A stretch of 64,000 nt of DNA from UBA7803 sp963822255 (GCA_963822255.1 CAWGGV010000009.1:930001-994000); one strand, 5' to 3'. Positions 45,705 to 55,111 are shown, counted from the stretch's first letter. Numbers and translations: made by a program. Notes: generated by a model not told the origin, from the sequence alone.

Positions 45705-46881
45705 GGGGGAGATCCTCGAAGACTTCGGCGTCCACCTGGTCGGCCAGCCGGCCGAGGTAGGTACGAAGCACCTCCAGGTAGCGGGGCACGGGCAACAGAA
45801 AGGCATCGTGGCCGTGCTCGGTGTCGATGATGGCACTCGCCACGTTCTTGCGTGCCTCCACCAGGGCGTCGACCAGCTCTTTCGACCGCTCCACCGAGAA
45901 CCGCCAGTCGGTGGTGAACGATACCACCAGGAATCGGCACTGGGCCGCGGCGAGCGCTGCGACCAGGTCGTCGCCGTGCTCCCCCGCCGGATCGAAGAAA
46001 TCCAGGGCCTTGGTCATGAGCAGGTAGGTGTTCGCATCGAAGCTCCGGGAGAACGACCGCCCCTGATGATGGAGATAGCTCTCCACCTGAAACTCCACAT
46101 CCCGTGCCGAGCGAATGTCGCCGGACTTCAGCTCCCGGCCGAATCGCTGCCGCATGCCGTCGTCGGAGAGATAGGTGACGTGGCCCACCATCCGCGCCAG
46201 CATCAGTCCCAGATCGGGATTTTTGCCTCGAGCGCGGTAATGGCCGCCATGGAATTCCGGATCGGCCGTGATCGCCTGCCGGGCGATCTCGTTGAAGGCG
46301 ATGTTCTGGGCCGATAGCCGGGAGGCGCAGGCGATCAGAAGCGCCGCTCGCAGCCGCTCCGGATAGTCGATGGACCACTGCAGAGCCTGCATGCCGCCGA
46401 GGCTGCCGCCGATCACGGCGGCAAAGCGTTCGATGCCCAGGTGATCCGCCAGCATGGCCTGACTGTTCACCCAGTCGCGCACCGTCACGGTCGGAAAGTC
46501 GGGGCCGTAGGGCTCCCCGGTGGCCGGATCGGCGGTGACCGGACCGGTGCTGCCGTGACAACCTCCGAGGTTGTTGGGGCTGACCACGAAGTAGCGGTCG
46601 GTGTCGATGGGCTTGCCGGGACCGATGCAGGTTTCCCACCACCCGGGTCTTCTGTCGTCCGCGGCATGATAGCCCGCCGCGTGATGGTTGCCCGACAGGG
46701 CGTGGCACACGAGCACGGCATTGCTGCGCGCTTCGTTCAGGCGTCCGTAAGTCTCGAATACCAGCTCGAACCCCGGCAGGGTCTCTCCGCATTGCAGAAC
46801 GAACGGATCCTCCGAGGTGTAGGTGCGAGGGGCGACCAGGCCCACCGAGTCGCAGGGCAGGGAATCCGGCATCGGCGCCAT
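45694..46881 (-). CDS. metX: homoserine O-acyltransferase (MetX type)
   Basis: First committed step of methionine synthesis. 395 residues, alpha/beta-hydrolase fold. Catalytic nucleophile Ser160 in IGGSLGGMQ; the acid and base lie in the C-terminal SFTTDWRFSV and HGHDAFLLP stretches. N-terminal CHALSGNHHAAG and SPNNLGGCHGSTGP. Acetyl or succinyl specificity cannot be told by eye; MetX of P. aeruginosa uses succinyl-CoA, so succinyl is a reasonable guess. Heads the metX-metW-DUF4426-rdgB-hemW unit. Confidence 0.93.
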   Translation of the reverse strand: MAPMPDSLPCDSVGLVAPRTYTSEDPFVLQCGETLPGFELVFETYGRLNEARSNAVLVCHALSGNHHAAGYHAADDRRPGWWETCIGPGKPIDTDRYFVVSPNNLGGCHGSTGPVTADPATGEPYGPDFPTVTVRDWVNSQAMLADHLGIERFAAVIGGSLGGMQALQWSIDYPERLRAALLIACASRLSAQNIAFNEIARQAITADPEFHGGHYRARGKNPDLGLMLARMVGHVTYLSDDGMRQRFGRELKSGDIRSARDVEFQVESYLHHQGRSFSRSFDANTYLLMTKALDFFDPAGEHGDDLVAALAAAQCRFLVVSFTTDWRFSVERSKELVDALVEARKNVASAIIDTEHGHDAFLLPVPRYLEVLRTYLGRLADQVDAEVFEDLPRAR

Positions 46882-46904
46882 AGGGGCAGACGAAAGGGAC
46901 GGCG

Positions 46905-46934
46905 AGTCTAAAGCAACGGCTTCCGGCCCTTCAA
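46905..46934 (-). promoter_or_regulatory. candidate promoter for metX
   Basis: On the minus strand TTGAAG (46934-46929) and TAGACT (46910-46905) are 18 bases apart, about 24 bases before the metX ATG, within the 87-base gap to yggT. Confidence 0.4.
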
Positions 46935-46968
46935 CTCGGCCGCCAGCGCCGCGACCGCCCGGCGCACC

Positions 46969-47523
46969 TCACTGCAGGACCGCGCGGAAGAGCTCGGGCA
47001 GCACGCGTTCGATGACCCCCAGGAGGAGAATGACGACGAGTGGGGAGAAGTCGAGCCCGCCCATGGGCGGCAGCAGCCGCCGGGCCGGGGCCAGCAACGG
47101 CTCGGTAATCTGCGCCAGCAGCGCCAGCGCCGGATGATAGGTGCCCGGGACGATCCAGCTCGCGATGATGACGATCAGGATCGACCACCAGAAGATCTGG
47201 ATGATGAGCATCATCACCCGCAGCACGGCGACGGCGAACACCACGGCCGCGCCTCCGAAGGAGGGGCCGCCGAGGGCCGACAGGCTCATGATCAGCAGCA
47301 CCTGAGCCAGCACCGCCGCGAGGAATGCGGCGAAGTCGAGGTTGCGGTACCCGGGCAACACCAGGCGCACGGGGCGCAGCAGCGGATCGGTCGCTTTCAC
47401 CAGGCCTTGGGACAGGGGATTGTAGAAGTCCACCCTGCAGGCCTGGAGCAGAAAGCGGGCGACGAAGATGAACGTGACGACCTCGAGGATGAAGTTAATG
47501 GCGAAATTGAGTGCGTCGTTCAT
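46969..47523 (-). CDS. yggT: YggT family membrane protein
   Basis: 184-residue inner membrane protein with two copies of the YggT half-unit, each with two hydrophobic segments: first LEVVTFIFVARFLLQACRVDFYNPLSQGLVKATDPLLRP, second IIASWIVPGTYHPALALLAQITEPLLAPARRLLPPMGGLDFSP. Function uncertain (osmotic or cell-shape roles proposed). Overlaps proC by 4 bases (ATGA), the conserved yggS-proC-yggT order. Confidence 0.92.
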   Translation of the reverse strand: MNDALNFAINFILEVVTFIFVARFLLQACRVDFYNPLSQGLVKATDPLLRPVRLVLPGYRNLDFAAFLAAVLAQVLLIMSLSALGGPSFGGAAVVFAVAVLRVMMLIIQIFWWSILIVIIASWIVPGTYHPALALLAQITEPLLAPARRLLPPMGGLDFSPLVVILLLGVIERVLPELFRAVLQ

Positions 47524-48335
47524 GATCGGCCGAATTCCTCCGCTAGTTCCCTGGCGCGCGCTGCGGCGCCGGCGACCGCGCGCTGCACGGTGTCCCCGGT
47601 GCCGGCGGCGTCCAGTATAGACAGGGCGCGCTCCGTGGTCCCACCCGGCGAGGTGACGTTGGCGCGAAGCCGTGCCGGCGGCTCGTTTCCTTCCCGGGCC
47701 ATTCGGGCGGCGCCGTAGGCGGTTTCGAGGGTCAGCAGGGTGGCGGTGGCGCGGTCGAGGCCCAGCGACTCCCCGGCGTCGATCATCGCTTCCATCAGAT
47801 AGAAGAAGTACGCCGGCCCGCTGCCGGATACTGCAGTGACGGCATCGAGCTTCGACTCCTCGTCCACCCACACGGTACGCCCAGCGGTGCCGAGGATGGC
47901 ATCGGCGAGCTGCTTCTGCGGCGCCGTGACCGCGTCGTTGGCGAGCATGCCGGTGACGCCGGCGCCCAGCAGCGCAGGAGTGTTCGGCATGCAGCGGACG
48001 ATGGCCGTTCCCGATGGCGCCCAGGCGGCGAGCGCGGACAGCGGCACCCCCGCGGCGATGGAGATCACGAGCTGTCCCGGCCCGATGGCCAGAGCCCCGA
48101 GCACCCGGCCGAGCACCTGAGGCTTCACGGCCAGCACCACCGCGGCCGCGCCGGCCACCGCGGCGTCGTTGCTGTCGAAGGTGGTGACGCCGAGCTCGGC
48201 GAGACGGCGGCGCTGATCCGGCTGCGGATCCGCCGCGCGGACGGCGCCGGCAGGGGTTCCGGCGCCGATCAGCCCGCTGGCCAGACTTCTGGCCATGTTT
48301 CCCGCGCCGACAAAGGCGATGGTCAGGTCGTTCAC
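47520..48335 (-). CDS. proC: pyrroline-5-carboxylate reductase
   Basis: Last step of proline biosynthesis. 271 residues from GTG 48335. Nucleotide-binding IAFVGAGNMARSLASGLI, VLAVKPQ, RCMPNTPALLGAGVTGM, and the substrate region DAVTAVSGSGPAYFFYLMEAM, with NVTSPGGTTERAL near the end. 17 bases after yggS, overlapping yggT. Confidence 0.96.
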   Translation of the reverse strand: MNDLTIAFVGAGNMARSLASGLIGAGTPAGAVRAADPQPDQRRRLAELGVTTFDSNDAAVAGAAAVVLAVKPQVLGRVLGALAIGPGQLVISIAAGVPLSALAAWAPSGTAIVRCMPNTPALLGAGVTGMLANDAVTAPQKQLADAILGTAGRTVWVDEESKLDAVTAVSGSGPAYFFYLMEAMIDAGESLGLDRATATLLTLETAYGAARMAREGNEPPARLRANVTSPGGTTERALSILDAAGTGDTVQRAVAGAAARARELAEEFGRS

Positions 48336-48352
48336 TTCGATGCTCCCGGAAA

Positions 48353-49051
48353 TCAGAGAGGGCTGCGCGGCCCGAACAGCGCGCTGCCGACGCGCACGTG
48401 AGTGGCGCCGGCGGCGATGGCTTCCGGAAAGTCCGCGCTCATGCCCATGGACAAGGTGTCCCACGGCTCGGGCGCTGCGCCGGCCAGGGTTTCGAACAGA
48501 GAGGCGAGGCGCCGATAGCCGTCGATGGGCGTCGAGCCGCGGCGCAGGATGGTCATCAGGCCCCGCACCCGGAGGTTCGCCAGATCGCCGATGGCCTGCA
48601 GCAGAGGCAGGGCCTCGTCGACCGGCACCCCCGCCTTTCCGGGATCCTCGTCGACGTTCACCTGGATCGTCACGTTCAAGGTCTTGCCGGCAGGACACTG
48701 GCGGGACAGCCGCTCCGCGATCCGCGCGCGGGATACGGTGTGAACCCAGTTGAAGTGCTCGGCGATCGGCGCGGTCTTATTGGACTGGATGGCGCCGATG
48801 AAGTGCCAGGTGGCACCGAGGCCATCCAGCTCGCGGATCTTGTCGAGCGCTTCCTGGAGGTAGTTCTCGCCGAAGTCACAGCAGCCGGCAGCCGCGGCTT
48901 CGCGCACCGCCGCAGCCGGCTGGGTCTTGGTCACCGCCACCAGACGCACGCCCGCCGGCTCCCGGCCACAGTCAACGGCGGCCGCTGCCATGCGGCGGCG
49001 GACGTGCTGCACGTTGTCGGCGATGTTGCGGGAGACGGAGTGCAAGCTCAT
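48353..49051 (-). CDS. yggS: PLP homeostasis protein YggS
   Basis: Single-domain PLP-binding protein of the alanine racemase fold III, maintaining vitamin B6 pools. 232 residues from ATG 49051. PLP lysine in VRLVAVTKTQP, FGENYLQEALDKI, WHFIGAIQSNK, and SMGMSADFPEAIAAGATHVRVGSALFG. Divergent from pilT over 194 bases, the same as in pseudomonads. Confidence 0.95.
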   Translation of the reverse strand: MSLHSVSRNIADNVQHVRRRMAAAAVDCGREPAGVRLVAVTKTQPAAAVREAAAAGCCDFGENYLQEALDKIRELDGLGATWHFIGAIQSNKTAPIAEHFNWVHTVSRARIAERLSRQCPAGKTLNVTIQVNVDEDPGKAGVPVDEALPLLQAIGDLANLRVRGLMTILRRGSTPIDGYRRLASLFETLAGAAPEPWDTLSMGMSADFPEAIAAGATHVRVGSALFGPRSPL

Positions 49052-49245
49052 GGTGCCAACCCTGTCGCAGATCTCGCACCTGCCGAGCGGCACGGCGGAT
49101 GGCAGCGTGGTTTCCGAGACATCCGGATAATACTATAGGCTGTGGGCGCGCACGGACACTCGAGAGCGCCGGTCCAGGATCCGCCCCCGCACGAGGCTGC
49201 CGAAGAGCAACCGATCGAAGGACCGATTGAGGATAGGGACCGCCC

Positions 49246-50280
49246 ATGGACATCACTGAGCTTCTCGCCTTCAGCGCCAAGCAGGGCGCTTCCGACCTCC
49301 ACCTGTCCGCCGGCCTGCCGCCCATGATCCGGGTGGACGGCGACGTCAGGCGCATCAATCTGCCGCCGCTCGAGCACCAGGAAGTGCACGCGCTGATCTA
49401 CGAGATCATGAACGACAAGCAGCGCAAGGATTTCGAGGAGTTTCTGGAAACGGACTTCTCGTTCGAGGTGCCCGGGGTGGCGCGGTTTCGGGTCAATGCC
49501 TTCAACCAGAATCGCGGCGCCGGCGCGGTGTTCCGAACCATCCCGTCGAAAGTGCTGACCATGGACGACCTGGGGATGGGGCAGGTGTTCAAGGACATTT
49601 CCATGACGCCCCGCGGCCTGGTGCTGGTGACGGGGCCCACCGGCTCCGGCAAGAGTACCACGCTCGCCGCCATGATCGACTTCGTCAACGACAACCGCTA
49701 CGACCACATCCTCACCATCGAGGATCCCATCGAGTTCGTCCACGAGTCGAAGAAGTGCCTGGTCAATCAGCGCGAGGTGCATCGGGACACCCACGGCTTC
49801 AACGAAGCCCTGCGTTCGGCGCTCAGGGAGGATCCCGACATCATCCTGGTGGGCGAGATGCGCGACCTGGAGACCATCCGGCTCGCGCTCACGGCCGCCG
49901 AGACCGGCCACCTGGTGTTCGGCACCCTCCATACCACCTCCGCCGCCAAGACCATCGACCGGGTCATCGACGTGTTTCCGGCGGAGGAGAAGGACATGGT
50001 GCGCTCCATGCTCTCCGAGTCGCTCCAGGCGGTGGTCTCGCAGACCCTGCTGAAGCGGGTCAACGGCGGCCGGGTGGCGGCGCACGAGATCATGATCGGC
50101 ACCTCGGCCATCAGGAACCTCATCCGCGAGGACAAGGTAGCGCAGATGTATTCGGCCATACAGACCGGTGCCGCCCACGGCATGATGACCCTCGACCAGT
50201 GCCTGCTCGACCTGGTGGCGAAGCGGTCCATTACCCGCGACACCGCCCGCGAGAAGGCGAGAATGCCGGAGAAGTTCTGA
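49246..50280 (+). CDS. pilT: type IV pilus retraction ATPase PilT
   Basis: Hexameric ATPase powering pilus retraction and twitching. 344 residues, exact family length. N-terminal SAKQGASDLHLSAG, Walker A GPTGSGKS (130-137), Asp box IEDPIEFVH, Walker B ILVGEMRDLET, His box GHLVFGTLHT, and the PilT-specific AIRNLIRE. Start ATG 49246 (alternative GTG codons upstream unlikely). The 194-base gap from yggS contains an AT-rich patch (49127-49137) that could hold promoter elements but I see no clear pair. Confidence 0.97.
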   Translation: MDITELLAFSAKQGASDLHLSAGLPPMIRVDGDVRRINLPPLEHQEVHALIYEIMNDKQRKDFEEFLETDFSFEVPGVARFRVNAFNQNRGAGAVFRTIPSKVLTMDDLGMGQVFKDISMTPRGLVLVTGPTGSGKSTTLAAMIDFVNDNRYDHILTIEDPIEFVHESKKCLVNQREVHRDTHGFNEALRSALREDPDIILVGEMRDLETIRLALTAAETGHLVFGTLHTTSAAKTIDRVIDVFPAEEKDMVRSMLSESLQAVVSQTLLKRVNGGRVAAHEIMIGTSAIRNLIREDKVAQMYSAIQTGAAHGMMTLDQCLLDLVAKRSITRDTAREKARMPEKF

Positions 50281-50319
50281 CCGCTTCGCCGAACCGACAA
50301 CCCGACCGACGGTAGTTCC

Positions 50320-51477
50320 ATGGAATTCGACAAGCTTCTGAAACTGGTGGTGGAAAAAGGCGCCTCGGACCTGTTCATCACGTCCGGCAAGCCGCCGATG
50401 CTGAAAATCAACGGCAAGCTGTACGCCGCCGGCAAGAACGACCTGTCGCCCGAGCAGTCCCGGGACATGGTGATCGGGGTGATGAACCAGGATCAGCAGG
50501 CGACGTTCGGCCGGGAGCACGAGTGCAACTTCGCCATCAACACCGCCGGGCTCGGCCGATTCCGCGTCAGCGCGTTCTATCAGCGCAACCTCGTCGGCAT
50601 GGTGCTGCGGCGCATCGAGGTCAACATTCCGCGGGTCACGGACCTGCAGTTGCCGGCCATCATCGAAGACCTCGCCATGACCAAGCGGGGCCTGATCATC
50701 TTCGTCGGGGCGACCGGCACCGGTAAGTCGACGTCGCTGGCGGCCATGATCGGCCACCGTAACGAGCACTCCTCCGGCCATATCATCAGCATCGAGGATC
50801 CCATCGAGTTCATCCACCAGCACAAAGGCTGCATCATCACTCAGCGTGAGGTGGGGGTGGACACCGACAGCTTCGAGGTGGCGCTGAAGAACACCCTGCG
50901 CCAGGCGCCGGACGTGATCATGATCGGTGAGGTGCGCACCCGCGAGACCATGGAGCACGCGGTGGCGTTCGCCGAGACCGGGCACTTGTGCCTGTGTACG
51001 TTGCACGCCAACAACGCCAACCAGGCGCTCGACCGGATCATCCATTTCTTTCCCACCGACCGGCACAGTCAGGTGTGGATGGATCTGTCGCTGAACCTCA
51101 AAGCCATGGTGGCGCAGCAGCTCATCCCCACCGTCGACGGCCAGGGTCGACGTGCGGCGATCGAGGTGCTGATCAACACGCCGCTGGTGGCCGATCATAT
51201 CCGCAAGGGTGAGGTGCACCTCTTGAAGGAGCTCATGTCGAAGTCGACGGAGCACGGCATGCAGACCTTCGACCAGGCGCTCTACAAGCTCTACAGCGAA
51301 GACGAGATCTCCTACGAGGCCGCTCTCTCTCACGCGGACTCTCCCAACGACCTGCGGCTGATGATCAAGCTGGGCTCCGACGCCAATCCGGATCCCATGG
51401 CGGCCGTGGCCGGGCTGCAGATCGAGCAGGACGGGCTGAACCCGGGCGGCGGTGGCGGGATGCGCTACCGGCGCTGA
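50320..51477 (+). CDS. pilU: type IV pilus ATPase PilU
   Basis: PilT-like accessory retraction ATPase. 385 residues. VVEKGASDLFITSG, Walker A GATGTGKS (130-137), IEDPIEFIHQHKGCI, Walker B IMIGEVRTRET, GHLCLCTLHANNANQALDRI, LVADHIRKGEVHLLKELM in place of the AIRNLIRE box. A Gly-rich tail (NPGGGGGMRYRR) is typical. 39 bases after pilT. Its last 13 bases overlap the convergent ruvX end. Confidence 0.96.
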   Translation: MEFDKLLKLVVEKGASDLFITSGKPPMLKINGKLYAAGKNDLSPEQSRDMVIGVMNQDQQATFGREHECNFAINTAGLGRFRVSAFYQRNLVGMVLRRIEVNIPRVTDLQLPAIIEDLAMTKRGLIIFVGATGTGKSTSLAAMIGHRNEHSSGHIISIEDPIEFIHQHKGCIITQREVGVDTDSFEVALKNTLRQAPDVIMIGEVRTRETMEHAVAFAETGHLCLCTLHANNANQALDRIIHFFPTDRHSQVWMDLSLNLKAMVAQQLIPTVDGQGRRAAIEVLINTPLVADHIRKGEVHLLKELMSKSTEHGMQTFDQALYKLYSEDEISYEAALSHADSPNDLRLMIKLGSDANPDPMAAVAGLQIEQDGLNPGGGGGMRYRR

Positions 51478-51908
51478 TTCAGCCAGGTCTCCGCGATCAG
51501 CACCGCGGCAAGCGCATGATCGCCTCCCTGAGCCGCCGCTTCGCGGGTGGTGAGGCGTTCGTCCACCAGCTCGGTGGTGGTCCCGGTGCGGCGCTCGAGC
51601 TCCGCCGCGAACTTCCGGGCCCGACCCGACATCTCGCTCTCCGTGTCGTCCATGTTGAGCGGCAGGCCCACCAGCAGCCGGACCGGCCGCCACGATCGCA
51701 CCAGCTCCGACGCCTCGTGCCAGTCCGGCCGCCCGGCCGCGGCCCGCAGGGTGGTTACCGGGCCGGCGGTGGCGGTGACGGTCTGGCCGGCGGCCACGCC
51801 GATGTGGCGCAAGCCGAAGTCGAAAGCCAGCACGTAGCCGTCGTCCGTCCCGCAGCCGTGCTCTCCCGGTCGCGAGCTGGCGCTGACGGGCTTTCCACCG
51901 GCTCCCAC
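51465..51908 (-). CDS. ruvX: Holliday junction resolvase-like RuvX (YqgF)
   Basis: RNase H-fold nuclease family, implicated in 16S rRNA 5' end processing. 147 residues from GTG 51908. Signatures: LAFDFGLRHIGVAAGQ (catalytic Asp), LLVGLPLNMDDTESEMSGRARKFA, and LVDERLTTREAA. The first 23 residues are non-conserved. Located 6 bases after yqgE, standard pairing. Confidence 0.93.
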   Translation of the reverse strand: MGAGGKPVSASSRPGEHGCGTDDGYVLAFDFGLRHIGVAAGQTVTATAGPVTTLRAAAGRPDWHEASELVRSWRPVRLLVGLPLNMDDTESEMSGRARKFAAELERRTGTTTELVDERLTTREAAAQGGDHALAAVLIAETWLNQRR

Positions 51909-51914
51909 CGGACC

Positions 51915-52475
51915 TCAGGCGTGGCCGGCCTGGCCGGACATCAGGCGGAAATCGATGCCGAGAGACGCCGCCGCTTTGCCGACGCGCTCCTCGAACGGCA
52001 CGTTGAATATCACGTCGAGGCTCGCCGGGCAGGTCAGCCAGGCGTTCTCCATGAGCTCCTGCTCGAGTTGCCCACCATCCCAGCCGGCGTAGCCCAGGGC
52101 CACCAGGTGATCGCGAGGCCCGTGACCGGCGGCGATGGCTTCGAGCACCTCACGGGCAGCGGTGAGCATGGCGCCGTTGCCGAGGTCCAGAGATGCCTCG
52201 AACCGCTCGTCGTCGCTGTGCAGGATGAAACCCCGGTCACGCGCCACCGGCCCGCCGTCCATGACGGGCACGTCGGCGGGCGCCGAGCCGGTAAGGATGC
52301 CGAGCTGAGAGATCAGCTCGATCAGGCTCATGTCACTCGGCCGATTGACCACCAGCCCCATGGCCCCCTCGTCATTGTGCTCGCACAGATAGATGATGGT
52401 GTCGCCGAAGTAGCTGCCCAGCATGGCGGGCATGGCGATGAGGAAGTGATTCTTCAGGGACGTCTCAGGTGTCAA
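51915..52475 (-). CDS. YqgE/AlgH family protein
   Basis: 186 residues from TTG 52475, which overlaps tonB by 11 bases. Conserved YqgE features: LKNHFLIAMPAMLGSYFGDTIIYLCEHNDEGAMGLVVNRP, VMDGGPVARDRGFILH, ALGYAGWDGGQLEQEL. Called AlgH in Pseudomonas for an effect on alginate, but the molecular function is unknown. The yqgE-ruvX pair is broadly conserved. Confidence 0.92.
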   Translation of the reverse strand: MTPETSLKNHFLIAMPAMLGSYFGDTIIYLCEHNDEGAMGLVVNRPSDMSLIELISQLGILTGSAPADVPVMDGGPVARDRGFILHSDDERFEASLDLGNGAMLTAAREVLEAIAAGHGPRDHLVALGYAGWDGGQLEQELMENAWLTCPASLDVIFNVPFEERVGKAAASLGIDFRLMSGQAGHA

Positions 52476-53316
52476 GTCGGGCTCCCGATCTGGAGAACTG
52501 CCAGGTGCGGATGATTTCGAGGCGATCGTACTTCTTGCGCATTTCCACGGGAAAGTCCTGATAGGGCGCGGCCAGCCGCACGATACGCAGTGCGGCGTCG
52601 TCCAGCACCTTGTACCCCGACGACTGGAGCAGCCGCACCTCCTCCAGCGTGCCGTCGTACTTCAGCACCACCAGCATGCGCAGGTCACCGTAGACGCCGC
52701 CGGGGGGATAGTTGGCGTTGCCAATGCGTTCCACCTTCTGGCGCCAGGCATTCAGGTACGCGGCCTCGTCGGCGGACTTGGTGGAGACGCTGGTGAGGCG
52801 TCTCACCCTGGGACCTTTGGCCTGGGCTTGCTGCTCCTCAGCGATTCGAGCTTCCAGGCTCGCGATGTTGCGGGCCATGGCGTCGTAGTCGCGGGTGAGC
52901 GGCGCATCCTGGTCCGCCTCGACCGGCTCCACGTCGCGGCGGGCCGCCTGCTGCTGCTGGACCGTGTCCGTGGTGACAACCGCGCGCTGCCGGCGCGGCT
53001 CGGCTTTCGCGGGCTCGGGCTCGGGGGGCACGGGATTGATCCGGTCGGTCTGGAAGTCCGAATCCCGGGTCGTGGTGGTCTCCCGGGCCTCTTGCGCCGT
53101 TCCGCTGCCCTGCTGGTTGGCCTGGGCGACGAACGCCGCGTCATCCGGGGCTTCCGTGTCCGCATGGCTCGCCAGGGTCACCTCGATGGTTGGTGACGGC
53201 GAGGCGGAATCCTCCGACGCAAAGCCAACCCCCAGGATCACCGCCGCGTGCAGTGAGGCGGCCAGGAAAAGGGTGAAGCCGAGTCTGTCCCGGGGGGTGA
53301 TGCTGATGGCGGTCAT
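52465..53316 (-). CDS. TonB family protein (pilus-locus type)
   Basis: 283 residues. One N-terminal membrane segment (about 13-31), then a periplasmic region rich in Pro, Glu and Gln (PPEPEPAKAEPRR) and a coiled coil, and a C-terminal TonB-like domain (AWRQKVERIGNANYPPGGVYGDLRMLVVLKYDGTLEEVRLLQSSGYKVLDDAALRI is the classical pattern in parts). No ExbB/ExbD nearby. A tonB homologue in the same position in P. aeruginosa (tonB3) is reported to be needed for twitching motility, so a motility role is more likely than iron uptake. Confidence 0.88.
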   Translation of the reverse strand: MTAISITPRDRLGFTLFLAASLHAAVILGVGFASEDSASPSPTIEVTLASHADTEAPDDAAFVAQANQQGSGTAQEARETTTTRDSDFQTDRINPVPPEPEPAKAEPRRQRAVVTTDTVQQQQAARRDVEPVEADQDAPLTRDYDAMARNIASLEARIAEEQQAQAKGPRVRRLTSVSTKSADEAAYLNAWRQKVERIGNANYPPGGVYGDLRMLVVLKYDGTLEEVRLLQSSGYKVLDDAALRIVRLAAPYQDFPVEMRKKYDRLEIIRTWQFSRSGARLDT

Positions 53317-53346
53317 ATGGGTTCGACGCGGCAGTGGACCGTCGGT

Positions 53347-54408
53347 TCAAGCGCGGGGCGGGCGTCCGCTGATGCCGCCCGCCTCATTGAGCTTAGACGC
53401 AATGACGTCCATCAGCATACCGCCGATGTCGAGGGAAAACTGTGCGTCCAGTTCGCGAATGCAGGTGGGACATGTGACGTTGACCTCGGTGAGGTAGTCG
53501 CCGATGACGTCGATGCCGACGAACAACAGGCCCCGGCGCTTGAGCTCCGGCCCCACCTCCGCTGCGATCCAGCGGTCCCGCTCCGTGAGCGGCCGGCCGA
53601 CGCCCTTGCCGCCCGCCGCCAGGTTACCGCGGGACTCGCCGGCCATGGGAATCCGCGCCAGCGCATAGGGCACCGGTTCGCCGTCGATGAGCAGGATGCG
53701 TTTGTCCCCGTCGGCGATCTCCGGCAGAAACTTCTGGCCCATGATCTGCTCGCTGCCGCCGTTGGTGAGGGTCTCGAGCACCACGCCCAGGTTCGGATCG
53801 TGCTCCATGATGCGGAACACCGACTTGCCCCCCATGCCGTCCAGGCGTTTGAAGACCACGCTCCCGTGGGTGCTGTGGAAGGCGCGCAGCACGTCCGCTC
53901 TGCGGCTCACCACCAGCGGCGGGCAGCACTGCGGGAAGGCGGTGGCGTAGAACTTCTCGTTACAGTCGCGGAGGCTGGCCGGACGGTTGACCACCAGCAC
54001 GCCTTCGGCTTCCGCCCGCTCGAGGAAGTAGGTGGTGTAGACGTACTCCATGTCGAACGGCGGATCCTTGCGCATCATGATCACGTCGAGCTCGTTGAGC
54101 GGGGTCTCTACGCCCTCCCCCAGCTCGTAGTACCGGCCGTCCACGTCCGCCGGATCGAGAGACTCGGCGAAGGGCTCGGTCAGCGCCAGCGGGTGCAGGA
54201 ACGCGTGAGCGTTCCCCTGCCGGAGCACCAGGTCGCCCTGGCCGATGAAGAAGCTCTGCCAGCCCCGCCGCTGCGCCGCCCGGATCATGGCCAGGGTGCT
54301 ATCTTTCTTCAGGGACAGGCTCGGCAGAGGGTCCATGACGAAGCCGATACGGACGCGTCTTTCAGCGCCGGATGGCTGGCCTGGATCGATGCCGGGAGTG
54401 CTGCTCAT
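53347..54408 (-). CDS. gshB: glutathione synthetase
   Basis: Joins gamma-glutamylcysteine and glycine using ATP. 353 residues, about 35 longer than E. coli GshB at the N-terminus; ATG 54408. ATP-grasp features: IGFVMDPLPSLSLKKDSTLAMI, MMRKDPPFDMEYVYTTYFLE, GSVVFKRLDGMGGKSVFR, and EVNVTCPTCIRELD. The gshA partner is not in the window. Divergent from pilG, as in Pseudomonas. Confidence 0.95.
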   Translation of the reverse strand: MSSTPGIDPGQPSGAERRVRIGFVMDPLPSLSLKKDSTLAMIRAAQRRGWQSFFIGQGDLVLRQGNAHAFLHPLALTEPFAESLDPADVDGRYYELGEGVETPLNELDVIMMRKDPPFDMEYVYTTYFLERAEAEGVLVVNRPASLRDCNEKFYATAFPQCCPPLVVSRRADVLRAFHSTHGSVVFKRLDGMGGKSVFRIMEHDPNLGVVLETLTNGGSEQIMGQKFLPEIADGDKRILLIDGEPVPYALARIPMAGESRGNLAAGGKGVGRPLTERDRWIAAEVGPELKRRGLLFVGIDVIGDYLTEVNVTCPTCIRELDAQFSLDIGGMLMDVIASKLNEAGGISGRPPRA

Positions 54409-54684
54409 GGGGCCGCCGTGACAGACAGTTGCGCGCTAAACTACCGGGACGGGCGTGCGGGGGCAACAGAAGTGAGACGTGATTCCCTTTCCCGACCGGG
54501 ACTTATGGCACAGTTCCGGAAGGCCGTGCTAGAACCTGAAAAGGCGGTGCGAGCCTGACCTGTCTGTGAAAGAGGTTGCAACGGTGACCGGTTGTCGTCC
54601 CTGGAGTGGGATTCGGCTGGCAGCCGCGCGGGCATCAACTATCCTGACAATGGGCCGCCGAATAGAAGGGAGCATGGAGCGAAC

Positions 54685-55065
54685 ATGGAAGAGGAGCTTC
54701 GAGGCGTCAAGGTCCTGGTGATCGACGACAGCAAGACGATCCGTCGCAGCGCGGAAAATCTGCTCACTAAAGAAGGCTACGCCGTCATCACCGCCACGGA
54801 CGGCTTCGACGCTCTGGCGAAAATCGCCGATATGCGTCCGGAAATCATCTTCGTCGACATCATGATGCCGCGCCTGGACGGTTACCAGACCTGTGCCCTG
54901 ATCAAGAACAACAGCGAGTTCAAGGCCACCCCCGTGGTGATGCTTTCCAGCAAGGACGGGCTTTTCGACAAGGCCAAAGGCCGCATCGTGGGATCCGATC
55001 GATACATCACCAAGCCCTTCAGCAAAGAAGAGCTTCTGGGCACGATCCGCACGCTGGTTCACTGA
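54685..55065 (+). CDS. pilG: twitching motility response regulator PilG
   Basis: Single-domain CheY-like regulator of the Pil-Chp chemosensory system. 126 residues from ATG 54685; longer upstream reading is not conserved. Acid pocket in VLVIDDSKTIRR, phosphoacceptor Asp58 in IIFVDIMMPRLDGYQ, Lys in ITKPFSKEEL. In P. aeruginosa PilG promotes pilus extension. The 276-base gap upstream holds no gene; a TGGCAC is present at about 54507 but lacks the TTGC half of a sigma-54 site. Confidence 0.94.
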   Translation: MEEELRGVKVLVIDDSKTIRRSAENLLTKEGYAVITATDGFDALAKIADMRPEIIFVDIMMPRLDGYQTCALIKNNSEFKATPVVMLSSKDGLFDKAKGRIVGSDRYITKPFSKEELLGTIRTLVH

Positions 55066-55111
55066 CCGTTCGCGCGCTGAGTTTACCGACAAAGGAGAGG
55101 GTTACGACGTC

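Noticed and set aside
54500..54525. Sigma-54 promoter upstream of pilG
   Set aside because: A TGGCAC is present but the second half (TTGC at the right distance) is missing.
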